Below, in pieces: positions 1-5,795 of a DNA stretch of 6,037 nt. The translations under genes and the position numbers were made by a program. The notes under the pieces are model-generated. The model was given only the letters and a program-made list of their open reading frames with translations, was not told where the DNA came from and searched no databases. The stretch covers positions 1 to 6,037 of the forward strand of contig CAJXFN010000084.1 in assembly GCA_913052655.1 (NCBI GenBank), in the 5' to 3' direction. Position 1 is the stretch's first letter, and the number at the start of each line of letters is the position of its first letter. This stretch comes from an uncultured Flavobacteriales bacterium. GTDB taxonomy: Bacteria > Bacteroidota > Bacteroidia > Flavobacteriales > BACL11.

Positions 1-2
1 CA

Positions 3-119
3 ACTAAATTAATGAAAGAATATCATCAAAAAGCTATATTTCATTTAGATTCTGTTGACTCCGACGCTAAAAAACCATTGTATACATTTTCGGAAATGTT
101 ACTTGATAGAATTTCATAA
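3..119 (+). CDS. C-terminal tail of a polyprenyl diphosphate synthase-like protein (partial, 5' end outside window)
   Basis: The frame is open from the window edge and ends with TAA at 117-119, giving 38 residues that include LMKEYHQKAIFHLD and end in TFSEMLLDRIS. The pattern (Tyr, Lys-Ala, a spaced Leu, a Lys-Lys, then a Phe-x-Glu-x-Leu-x-x-Arg end) resembles the last helices of flavobacterial all-trans polyprenyl/geranylgeranyl diphosphate synthases, which condense isopentenyl diphosphate onto allylic diphosphates in the cytoplasm for quinone or carotenoid synthesis. The diagnostic DDxxD motifs lie upstream and cannot be seen, so the call rests on tail resemblance only. The stop codon overlaps the next start by one base (TAATG), which suggests the two genes are co-transcribed and translationally coupled. 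A different helical enzyme remains possible. Confidence 0.6.
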   Translation, partial: TKLMKEYHQKAIFHLDSVDSDAKKPLYTFSEMLLDRIS

Positions 120-361
120 TGAATATATTAGAAATAGGGAATTCTATTAAGTCTAACATTTTTTTAGAAGAAACGATCCTTCAGTTAGAAAAAGATTTTA
201 CCAAGATTTTAAACTTTTTATACAGAATTGATTTGTCTGAAGACTCTGAAAGGTTAGAAATGCAAAATATTTCTCTTTCATTTACAGAAATGTTATCTAA
301 TATGATTGAAAAAAGAGAGTTAAAAAAGTTAATTCTAAAGAATTATCACACAGGTTATTAA
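119..361 (+). CDS. Small hypothetical protein (80 aa), coupled to the upstream synthase-like gene
   Basis: I do not recognise this protein. It is 80 residues, rich in Leu, Ile, Glu and Lys, with no signal peptide, membrane segment, Cys pair or known motif; it reads as a soluble, mostly helical protein. Residues about 16-36 (LEETILQLEKDFTKILNFLY) and 47-74 look like two amphipathic helices separated by an acidic turn (DLSEDSERLE). The ATG start shares its A with the upstream TAA stop (TAATG), an arrangement typical of real coupled genes; this is the main reason to accept it. It is followed by the promoter region of sucA, so it is probably the last gene of the upstream operon. A role linked to the upstream enzyme is inference from position only. 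Confidence 0.65.
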   Translation: MNILEIGNSIKSNIFLEETILQLEKDFTKILNFLYRIDLSEDSERLEMQNISLSFTEMLSNMIEKRELKKLILKNYHTGY

Positions 362-400
362 AATCAGTAGTATTTGTCATAATATATGAATAAAAATAGA

Positions 401-408
401 TAATTTTG
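401..408 (+). promoter_or_regulatory. Bacteroidetes-type -7 promoter element for sucAB
   Basis: TAATTTTG matches the Bacteroidetes sigma-A -7 consensus TAnnTTTG exactly and lies 22 bases before the sucA ATG. The best upstream -33 candidate is TTTG at 373-376, but its 24-base spacing is slightly longer than usual, so that half is weak. Transcription would start near 413-415, giving a leader of under 20 bases. The location in the only gap between the preceding operon and sucA supports it. Confidence 0.55.
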
Positions 409-430
409 CTTAGTAAATTTATTGAAAATA

Positions 431-3133
431 ATGGATAAGTTTTCCTTTTTAGGAGCCCTACATACAGGATGGGTTGAAGATATGTATGATAAATATCTTC
501 AAGATCCTCAAAGTATAGAAGAAGAGTGGAGCAACTTTTTTCAAGGTTTTGACTTTGCAAAAGAGGTATATACAGAAGAGGATGTTCCTCAAGTTTTTCA
601 AAAAGAATTTAAGGTAATAAATCTTATTGACGCCTACAGAAAAAGTGGGCATTTATTTACAAAAACTAATCCTGTCAGAGAAAGAAGAAAATATACTCCT
701 ACTTTGGATTATAAAAATTTTGGATTAGATGAATCGGATTTAGAAATTGAATTTCAGGCTGGGGAACAGGTAGGAATTGGTCCATCAACTTTAAAAGTAA
801 TTATTTCACATCTAGAAAAAGTTTACTGTCAATCAATTGGTGTAGAGTATATGTATATTCGTGACCCAATAGAGATAGATTGGATTAAAAACAGACTTCA
901 TCAGAATTCTAATACACCAAAATTTGAGGTAAATCAAAAGAAACATATTCTACATAAATTAAATCAGGCGGTTGTATTTGAAAATTTCTTACATAAGAAA
1001 TTTGTAGGACAAAAAAGATTTTCTTTGGAAGGGGCTGAATCTTTAATTCCCGCTTTAGATGCACTTGTTGAACACAGCTCTGAACTGGGAGTTGAAGAGT
1101 TTGTAATGGGAATGGCTCACAGAGGAAGATTAAATGTATTGGCAAATATTTTTAATAAGACTTATAAAGAGATTTTTTCTGAGTTTGAAGGGAAGTTGTA
1201 TGAAGATGAAGATATTGCCGGTGATGTAAAATATCACCTGGGCTTTACTTCTGTACAAAAATGTAATAATGGAAATGAGATAAAATTAAACTTGACTCCA
1301 AATCCTTCTCACTTAGAAGCTGTTGATCCTGTTGTAGAAGGTATTACAAGAGCGAAACTCGACACAGTATACAAGGGAGATGTAGATAAAATTTTACCTA
1401 TTCTAATACATGGTGACGCGGCACTTGCAGGTCAAGGTGTTGTATATGAAGTAATCCAAATGGCTCAGTTGGATGGGTATCAAACTGGTGGAACAATACA
1501 CATTGCGGTAAATAATCAAGTAGGATTTACTACAAATTATCATGATGCTAGGTCAAGTACTTATTGTACGGATATAGCTAAAGTTACTTTATCACCTGTA
1601 TTACATGTAAATGGTGATGATGTAGAGGCGGTTGTACATGCTCTTCAACTTGCAGTAGAATATAGACAGAAATACCATAAAGATGTATTTATTGATTTAT
1701 TGTGTTATCGAAAATACGGACATAATGAAGGCGATGAGCCAAGATTTACTCAACCTTTATTATATGAAGCAATTTCAAAACATAAAAATCCTAGAGAGAT
1801 TTATAAGGAAAAATTGATGAATGAGGGAGTTGTTGAAGCAAGTATTGCAAAAGAGTTAGAGCAAGATTTTCAGAATTTATTACAAGACAGATTTGATGAA
1901 GCAAAGGAAATAGAAAAAGCAAAAATTACTCCCTTCTTAAAAGAAGAATGGCAAGATATAAAAAGAAATTTTGAAGAATGTTTTGAAGGGTCAACTACAA
2001 CAAATATTGGAAAGAAAAAAATAAAAGATTTAGCAAAATACTTATATGATGTTCCACAGGTGGATAAACTTTTTAAGAAAACAAAAAAGTTATTGTCCGA
2101 CAGAAAGAAGATGGTAGAAGAAACAGATAATTTAGACTGGGCAATGGGGGAACTTCTAGCGTATGCAACCCTGTTACACGAAGGACATAATGTTCGGTTA
2201 AGTGGTCAAGATGTAGAAAGAGGAACCTTTTCACACAGACATGCTATCTTAAAAGTTCAACAGTCAGAGGAAGAGGTTTGTCCTCTAAATAACATTAGTG
2301 ATAGTTCAAGTTTTGAGGCCTACAATTCTTTACTTTCTGAATATGGAGTACTTGGTTTTGATTATGGTTTTTCCATAGCACGACCAAATGATTTAACTAT
2401 TTGGGAAGCTCAATTTGGAGATTTTTCAAATGGAGCTCAGATTATGTTAGATCAATTCATTTCTTGTGCAGAAGATAAATGGAAGGTTATGAGTGGATTG
2501 GTTATGTTGTTGCCACATGGATATGAAGGACAGGGAGCGGAACACTCTTCTGCTAGAATAGAGAGGTATTTACAGTTATGTGCTAAGTATAATATGCAGA
2601 TTGTAAATTGTACCACTCCCGCCAATTTCTATCATGTTTTAAGAAGACAATTAAAAAGAGATTTTAGAAAGCCATTAGTTGTATTTACTCCAAAGAGTTT
2701 ATTAAGACATCCTAAATGCGTTTCAACTATTGGAGATTTGGCTGATGGGAAGTTTGAAGGAATTATTGATGATACTATTGATCCAAAATCAGTAAATAGA
2801 TTAGTACTTTGTAGTGGTAAAATCTATTATGAGTTATTGGAAAGGAGAGAACAAGATAATTCTTATAGTGTTGCTATAGTAAGGATAGAACAATTATTTC
2901 CATTAGATAAAATGTACATTAAAGAGTTGATAGAAAAGTATAATGCTGAAGAGCTGGTTTGGGTACAAGAAGAACCAGAAAATATGGGAGCTTGGACTTT
3001 TATTTTATCTGAGTTAAGATCCTTAACAATTGATGTTATTGCGAGAGAATCTTCGGCAGCAACCGCTACTGGTTCAAGTAAGACATCAGCTGTAGAACAA
3101 AAAGAATTAATTAATAAAGTTTTTAAAAAATAA
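431..3133 (+). CDS. sucA: 2-oxoglutarate dehydrogenase E1 component (SucA/OdhA), thiamine diphosphate-dependent
   Basis: E1 of the cytoplasmic 2-oxoglutarate dehydrogenase complex: it decarboxylates 2-oxoglutarate with thiamine diphosphate and passes the succinyl group to lipoyl-E2 in the TCA cycle. At 900 residues it is normal length. Start: the frame can be extended to TTG at 422, but ATG 431 gives MDKFSFLGALHTG, matching flavobacterial homologues. Visible in order: N-terminal E2-binding arm (about 1-40, ending FFQGFDF); GMAHRGRLNVL with H230; KYHLGF with H269; NPSHLE at 291-296; the cofactor motif GDAALAGQG (from G328) to NNQVGF (from N361); RGTFSHRHA (597-605); EAQFGDF (659-665) in the transketolase-like pyrimidine domain; HGYEGQGAEHSSAR with H705; and the C-terminal domain ending QEEPENMGAW... 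No key residue appears missing and the frame is unbroken. sucB follows after three bases, so the pair is an operon. Confidence 0.98.
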   Translation: MDKFSFLGALHTGWVEDMYDKYLQDPQSIEEEWSNFFQGFDFAKEVYTEEDVPQVFQKEFKVINLIDAYRKSGHLFTKTNPVRERRKYTPTLDYKNFGLDESDLEIEFQAGEQVGIGPSTLKVIISHLEKVYCQSIGVEYMYIRDPIEIDWIKNRLHQNSNTPKFEVNQKKHILHKLNQAVVFENFLHKKFVGQKRFSLEGAESLIPALDALVEHSSELGVEEFVMGMAHRGRLNVLANIFNKTYKEIFSEFEGKLYEDEDIAGDVKYHLGFTSVQKCNNGNEIKLNLTPNPSHLEAVDPVVEGITRAKLDTVYKGDVDKILPILIHGDAALAGQGVVYEVIQMAQLDGYQTGGTIHIAVNNQVGFTTNYHDARSSTYCTDIAKVTLSPVLHVNGDDVEAVVHALQLAVEYRQKYHKDVFIDLLCYRKYGHNEGDEPRFTQPLLYEAISKHKNPREIYKEKLMNEGVVEASIAKELEQDFQNLLQDRFDEAKEIEKAKITPFLKEEWQDIKRNFEECFEGSTTTNIGKKKIKDLAKYLYDVPQVDKLFKKTKKLLSDRKKMVEETDNLDWAMGELLAYATLLHEGHNVRLSGQDVERGTFSHRHAILKVQQSEEEVCPLNNISDSSSFEAYNSLLSEYGVLGFDYGFSIARPNDLTIWEAQFGDFSNGAQIMLDQFISCAEDKWKVMSGLVMLLPHGYEGQGAEHSSARIERYLQLCAKYNMQIVNCTTPANFYHVLRRQLKRDFRKPLVVFTPKSLLRHPKCVSTIGDLADGKFEGIIDDTIDPKSVNRLVLCSGKIYYELLERREQDNSYSVAIVRIEQLFPLDKMYIKELIEKYNAEELVWVQEEPENMGAWTFILSELRSLTIDVIARESSAATATGSSKTSAVEQKELINKVFKK

Positions 3134-3136
3134 GAC

Positions 3137-4324
3137 ATGTTATTAGAAATGAAAGTCCCAAGTCCAGGGGAATCGATATCAGAAGTTGAGATTGCAGAAT
3201 GGTTAGTTGAAGATGGAGACTATGTAGAAAAAGATCAATCCATTGCAGAAATAGATTCTGATAAAGCAACTTTAGAGTTACCTGCTGAAGAAAGTGGAAC
3301 TATTAAAATTGTTGTTGGAGATGGAGAAACTGTTGCTGTTGGTGATGTAGTATGTATTATTGACACTTCCTCAAAGAGAGAATCTAAGATAAAATCCACT
3401 AAAGAAGAGGTTGTTGATATTCCAAAATCAGTTGTAAAATCTTCTTTAGATTTATCAGGTGCAAAAGCAACTCCATTGGCATCTGCTATGATAAGTGAGC
3501 ACGATATTTCAGCAAAGGATGTGAAAGGAACTGGTGAGGCAGGAAAAATTACAAAGAGTGATGTAATAGATGCAATTAATGGAACTTCAACTGAAGGTCC
3601 TAGAGGAACCTCTAGAAAGAAGATGTCTTCTTTAAGAAGGAAAATTGCAAGTAGATTAGTTACTGTAAAAAATGAAACAGCTATGCTTACTACTTTTAAT
3701 GAAGTAGATATGACAGCTATTTTTGAAATTAGAAACCAGTATAAAGAACAATTTAAAGAGAAATATGGTGTTGGTTTAGGATTTATGTCGTTCTTTACAA
3801 AAGCGGTTACTACCGCTCTTGAGGAGTTTAAGGATGTTAACTCAATGATTGACGGTAATGAAGTGGTTCATCATAATTATGCTGACATAGGAATTGCGGT
3901 AAGTGCACCAAAAGGATTAATGGTGCCTGTAGTCAGAAATGCAGAATTGATGAATTTCCAAGAGGTAGAATCTGAAATAAAGAGACTAGCTGTAAAAGCT
4001 AGGGATGGAAAGATTACTATTAATGAAATGTTGGGAGGTACTTTTACCATAACTAATGGAGGTGTATTTGGATCCATGCTTTCTACTCCAATTATTAACC
4101 CTCCACAATCGGCAATTTTAGGAATGCATAATATCGTAGAACGCCCAGTGGCAATTGATGGAAATGTAGAAATTAGACCAATTATGTATGTTGCTCTTTC
4201 TTATGATCATAGAATAATTGATGGTAGAGAGTCTGTTGGTTTTCTGGTAAGAGTTAAAGAGTGTTTGGAAAATCCTACAGAACATTTAATGGGTGGGGAT
4301 ATTAAAGGATACTTAGGATTATAA
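3137..4324 (+). CDS. sucB: 2-oxoglutarate dehydrogenase E2 component, dihydrolipoyllysine succinyltransferase (SucB/OdhB)
   Basis: E2 core of the same complex: it transfers succinyl from lipoamide to coenzyme A. It has 395 residues and starts MLLEMKVPSPGES, the usual flavobacterial SucB N-terminus, three bases after the sucA stop. Domains: one lipoyl domain (about 1-77) with the lipoylated lysine K43 in DSDKATLELPA; a short linker (about 78-108, Lys/Ser/Glu-rich rather than Ala/Pro-rich); a peripheral subunit-binding domain (about 109-147, ATPLASAMISEHDI...GKITKSDVIDAI); and the catalytic acyltransferase domain (about 160-395) with the signature DHRIIDG, catalytic H358 and D362. Succinyl rather than acetyl specificity is inferred from linkage to sucA and overall resemblance. 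E3 (lpd) is absent here and must be encoded elsewhere. Confidence 0.97.
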   Translation: MLLEMKVPSPGESISEVEIAEWLVEDGDYVEKDQSIAEIDSDKATLELPAEESGTIKIVVGDGETVAVGDVVCIIDTSSKRESKIKSTKEEVVDIPKSVVKSSLDLSGAKATPLASAMISEHDISAKDVKGTGEAGKITKSDVIDAINGTSTEGPRGTSRKKMSSLRRKIASRLVTVKNETAMLTTFNEVDMTAIFEIRNQYKEQFKEKYGVGLGFMSFFTKAVTTALEEFKDVNSMIDGNEVVHHNYADIGIAVSAPKGLMVPVVRNAELMNFQEVESEIKRLAVKARDGKITINEMLGGTFTITNGGVFGSMLSTPIINPPQSAILGMHNIVERPVAIDGNVEIRPIMYVALSYDHRIIDGRESVGFLVRVKECLENPTEHLMGGDIKGYLGL

Positions 4325-4325
4325 C

Positions 4326-4358
4326 TTTATTTCATAATTGTTGAATAAATTTTTTTTT
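4326..4358 (+). terminator. Candidate intrinsic terminator after sucB
   Basis: Two bases after the sucB stop, TTTATTTCA (4326-4334) can pair with TGAATAAA (4342-4349) with a single bulged T, leaving a 7-base loop, and nine T's follow at 4350-4358. Position and the T-run fit a rho-independent terminator closing the sucAB operon. The stem is almost all A-T pairs, so it is weak by itself. Confidence 0.5.
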
Positions 4359-4393
4359 ACAAGTAATTTCTAATTAAAATATAATTAATTTTT

Positions 4394-4401
4394 TAAGTTT
4401 G
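4394..4401 (+). promoter_or_regulatory. Bacteroidetes-type -7 element upstream of the small membrane protein gene
   Basis: TAAGTTTG is an exact match to TAnnTTTG, located 25 bases before the ATG at 4427 and downstream of the sucB terminator candidate. A transcript would start near 4407, leaving a leader of about 20 A-rich bases. No TTTG is found at the -33 position (nearest is TTTC at 4367-4370, spacing 23). The same 14-base word, ATTTTTTAAGTTTG, recurs at 5616-5629. Confidence 0.5.
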
Positions 4402-4426
4402 TTTATAAAACACAAAATTAGAAAAA

Positions 4427-4681
4427 ATGGATTATAAAAAATTAGAAAATTATGCAACCAAAATCGGTATTTATTCCTTATTAATATTAACAGGAATCGG
4501 TTTTTTAATGGTTTTTGATATTACTTTTGATTTAGATATTCTACCAGGATCAGCCGCAAAAACTGCTGCAGGCGTATTTGCTGCTCTATTATTTATAGTT
4601 TCATGTTCCACAATTTTTATTAGTATAATGTTAAATATGAAAAGAGTAGTTAAATTATTAGAAAACTATTTAAGTAAGTAA
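4427..4681 (+). CDS. Small membrane protein with two predicted transmembrane helices (84 aa), unknown function
   Basis: I do not recognise the family. Residues about 14-30 (GIYSLLILTGIGFLMVF) and about 47-70 (AAGVFAALLFIVSCSTIFIS...) are hydrophobic helices long enough to cross the membrane, joined by an acidic loop (DITFDLDILPGS, 31-42). Both ends are basic (YKKLENYATK and MKRVVKLLENYLSK), so by the positive-inside rule both termini should be cytoplasmic with the short loop outside. The ATG has an A-rich upstream stretch, the usual Bacteroidetes substitute for a Shine-Dalgarno site, and sits after an exact TAnnTTTG box. The next gene starts nine bases after its stop, so they are probably co-transcribed; a link to the exported MORN protein is inference from that spacing. 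Confidence 0.75.
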   Translation: MDYKKLENYATKIGIYSLLILTGIGFLMVFDITFDLDILPGSAAKTAAGVFAALLFIVSCSTIFISIMLNMKRVVKLLENYLSK

Positions 4682-4690
4682 TATAATTAC

Positions 4691-4744
4691 ATGAAAAAAC
4701 TATTACTACTATTACTGTGTGTGCCTTTGATTGGGTTTGGACAA
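4691..4744 (+). other. Signal peptide of the MORN protein
   Basis: Residues 1-18 have two N-terminal lysines, a Leu-rich core and a GFGQ end, typical of Sec signal peptides in Bacteroidetes, where a Gln often follows the cut. The Cys at residue 10 lies inside the hydrophobic core and is not a convincing lipobox. The sequence is strikingly like that of the caspase-like gene at 5796. Confidence 0.8.
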
Positions 4745-5596
4745 GAAAACTCTATTGATAATAAATTAGATGGTTATACTAAGATAGCAGAAATTAAACC
4801 GCCTACCACAGTCGATCAAAATTTATTTATATCTAAAGTTCATATTACTCCAGACGATAAATACTTTATTGTGCGAATGGGATTCAAACCTACATACTTT
4901 GCTGTTTATGAGTTAGAAACACAAGAATATATTACCCTTTTCAAAGTTCCTGGAGGGGCAGATTTATTATTTTATAAAGATAATACTCTTTATACCTCAA
5001 ATGGAAAGAAAAAAAAATATGAGCTAAAAATAGATTCTAAATATCCAGAAGCTAAAAAGTTAAAACACTCATTATTTAATGAGATTAATCCTGAAGGATG
5101 TTATTATTTAAAATTAGAAAGCACATCAAAATCTACTGGAATAGAATGTCAGTTTCATTTAAACTATGCATTTTGTTGGGAGTATATTGGAAAAGTCTTA
5201 ACAATAAAGAAAAAAGGATGTATTTCTGGAGATTGTGTAAATGGACAAGGAACTTATAATTTCCGAAGTGGGGACAAATACGTAGGAGAATGGAAAAATA
5301 AAAAAATAAATGGTCTAGGAACCTATACTTTTGCTGAAGGACATAAATACGTTGGAGAATTTAAGGATGGTAAGAAGCACGGACAAGGAACTTATACTTT
5401 TCCTGATGGAGAGAAATATGTAGGAGAATGGAAAAATGACATGAAAAATGGTTTCGGAAGCTGGACTCATCCTGAAGGAGATAAATACGTAGGAGAATGG
5501 AAAAATGATAAGATAAATGGTCTAGGAACTTATACTTTTCGATCTGGAGAGAGATACGTAGGAGAATGGAAAAATGGAGAATTTATTGAAAAATAA
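4691..5596 (+). CDS. Exported MORN-repeat protein with a unique N-terminal half (301 aa)
   Basis: The protein begins with a signal peptide (MKKLLLLLLCVPLIGFGQ; probable cut near residue 17-18), so it acts in the periplasm or envelope. Residues about 20-175 match no domain I can name; ITPDDKYFIV...FAVYELETQEYI (52-81) has the look of one WD40-like beta-propeller blade, but there are too few copies for a propeller. A CISGDC motif (177-182) and a half repeat, VNGQGT, lead into a MORN array from residue 189 to the end: four 23-residue units and a final 21-residue one, each with YVGE(W/F)K followed in most by NGxGTYTF. MORN repeats form beta-hairpins that mediate protein or lipid contacts; no enzyme domain is visible. 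The mature part has five Cys (137, 153, 162, 177, 182), so disulfides are possible after export. The last unit is abruptly short (NGEFIEK), which appears to be a natural end rather than a frameshift. Function unknown. Confidence 0.9.
   Translation: MKKLLLLLLCVPLIGFGQENSIDNKLDGYTKIAEIKPPTTVDQNLFISKVHITPDDKYFIVRMGFKPTYFAVYELETQEYITLFKVPGGADLLFYKDNTLYTSNGKKKKYELKIDSKYPEAKKLKHSLFNEINPEGCYYLKLESTSKSTGIECQFHLNYAFCWEYIGKVLTIKKKGCISGDCVNGQGTYNFRSGDKYVGEWKNKKINGLGTYTFAEGHKYVGEFKDGKKHGQGTYTFPDGEKYVGEWKNDMKNGFGSWTHPEGDKYVGEWKNDKINGLGTYTFRSGERYVGEWKNGEFIEK
5255..5593 (+). repeat. MORN repeat array, 69-base tandem units inside the coding region
   Basis: Units lie at 5255-5323, 5324-5392, 5393-5461, 5462-5530 and a shortened 5531-5593. 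The tacgtaggagaatggaaaaa core is identical at DNA level in units 1, 4 and 5, while units 2 and 3 have diverged. Units 1 and 4, three periods (207 bases) apart, are the closest pair: 5276-5332 and 5483-5539 differ at only four of 57 positions by my reading. This suggests relatively recent duplication or gene conversion within the array. Confidence 0.9.
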
Positions 5597-5597
5597 A

Positions 5598-5622
5598 TTT
5601 CTATTCAGAAAATATATTTTTT
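5598..5622 (+). terminator. Weak candidate terminator after the MORN gene
   Basis: TTTCT (5598-5602) can pair with AGAAA (5607-5611) across a 4-base loop directly after the MORN stop, and a run of six T's follows at 5617-5622 after five intervening bases. The short stem and the gap before the T's make this weak. The T-run runs into the TAAGTTTG box, so an end and a start of transcription may overlap here. Confidence 0.3.
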
Positions 5623-5629
5623 AAGTTTG
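5622..5629 (+). promoter_or_regulatory. Possible -7 promoter element in the MORN / caspase-like intergenic gap
   Basis: TAAGTTTG is an exact TAnnTTTG match inside ATTTTTTAAGTTTG (5616-5629), the same 14 bases found upstream of the small membrane protein gene. A -33 near match, TTTC, lies at 5598-5601 with 20-base spacing. It would produce either a long leader (about 160 bases) for the gene at 5796 or a separate short transcript. No exact TAnnTTTG is found nearer to 5796. Confidence 0.35.
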
Positions 5630-5682
5630 ATTTAATAGATTGATTTACTGTGCAAAAAGAAGACCAATTTTTAGTTAAAATC

Positions 5683-5728
5683 TTACTGTAATCAGTTGAA
5701 CGTTTGAGGTTTTAGTCCTTCTGCTCCA
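5683..5728 (+). other. Possible decayed tRNA 3'-end-like sequence
   Basis: The stretch GGTTTTAGTCC (5708-5718) resembles a T-arm (consensus GGTTCRANYCC) with a 7-base loop between AGG and CCT, and it is followed by TTCTGCTCCA (5719-5728), which reads like an acceptor strand end. About 20 bases upstream, ACTGTAA (5685-5691) recalls the anticodon loop of a tRNA-Tyr, and flavobacterial tRNA-Tyr genes end in a similar way (CCTTCTCTCTCCA, from memory). The universally conserved C and purine of the T-loop are both T, and I find no matching 5' acceptor strand or D-arm, so it is not a functional tRNA. It could be a tRNA relic, an integration-site remnant, or chance. Confidence 0.25.
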
Positions 5729-5750
5729 ATTTTTACCTTCATATATTTAA

Positions 5751-5760
5751 TTTTTTTTTT
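5751..5760 (+). other. Run of ten T's before the caspase-like gene
   Basis: This homopolymer ends 35 bases before the ATG at 5796. I see no stable hairpin immediately upstream; the nearest is ATTTT/AAAAT at 5667-5681, too far away to serve it. It could terminate a short transcript from 5622, or simply be low-complexity spacer. Confidence 0.4.
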
Positions 5761-5795
5761 ATTATGTTAGCTTAATATAAATAGAATTTAGAATT

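Noticed and set aside
81..320. Similarity between the synthase tail (TFSEMLLDRI) and the 80-aa protein (SFTEMLSNMI), suggesting partial duplication
   Set aside because: The match covers about ten residues of common helical composition and does not extend on either side, so chance is more likely.
422..430. TTG start at 422 for sucA, adding three residues
   Set aside because: ATG 431 gives the N-terminus MDKFSFL that matches flavobacterial SucA proteins; 422 is also only about 8 bases from the expected transcription start.
297..560. Minus-strand open frame of 87 codons spanning the sucA promoter region
   Set aside because: It overlaps the end of the 80-aa gene, the sucA promoter and the sucA start, and its translation shows no domain; an A/T-rich shadow frame is the simpler reading.
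458..1145. Minus-strand open frames at 458-652 and 909-1145
   Set aside because: They lie inside the clear sucA coding region, have no recognisable protein features, and are antisense shadows.
2863..3138. Minus-strand open frame antisense to the 3' end of sucA
   Set aside because: It is wholly antisense to conserved SucA C-terminal coding sequence and has no recognisable motif.
3877..4077. Minus-strand open frame antisense to sucB
   Set aside because: It lies inside the conserved E2 catalytic domain and has no independent support.
4691..4744. Lipoprotein signal with Cys at residue 10 of the MORN protein
   Set aside because: The Cys sits within the hydrophobic core with no proper L-(A/S)-(G/A)-C lipobox, and a better ordinary cut site follows at GFG/Q.
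5690..5740. Minus-strand 16-codon frame MKVKIGAEGLKPQTFN ending in TGA
   Set aside because: Too short, and GAEG-type peptides are a familiar artefact of translating the reverse complement of tRNA 3' ends; it supports the tRNA-like reading, not a gene.
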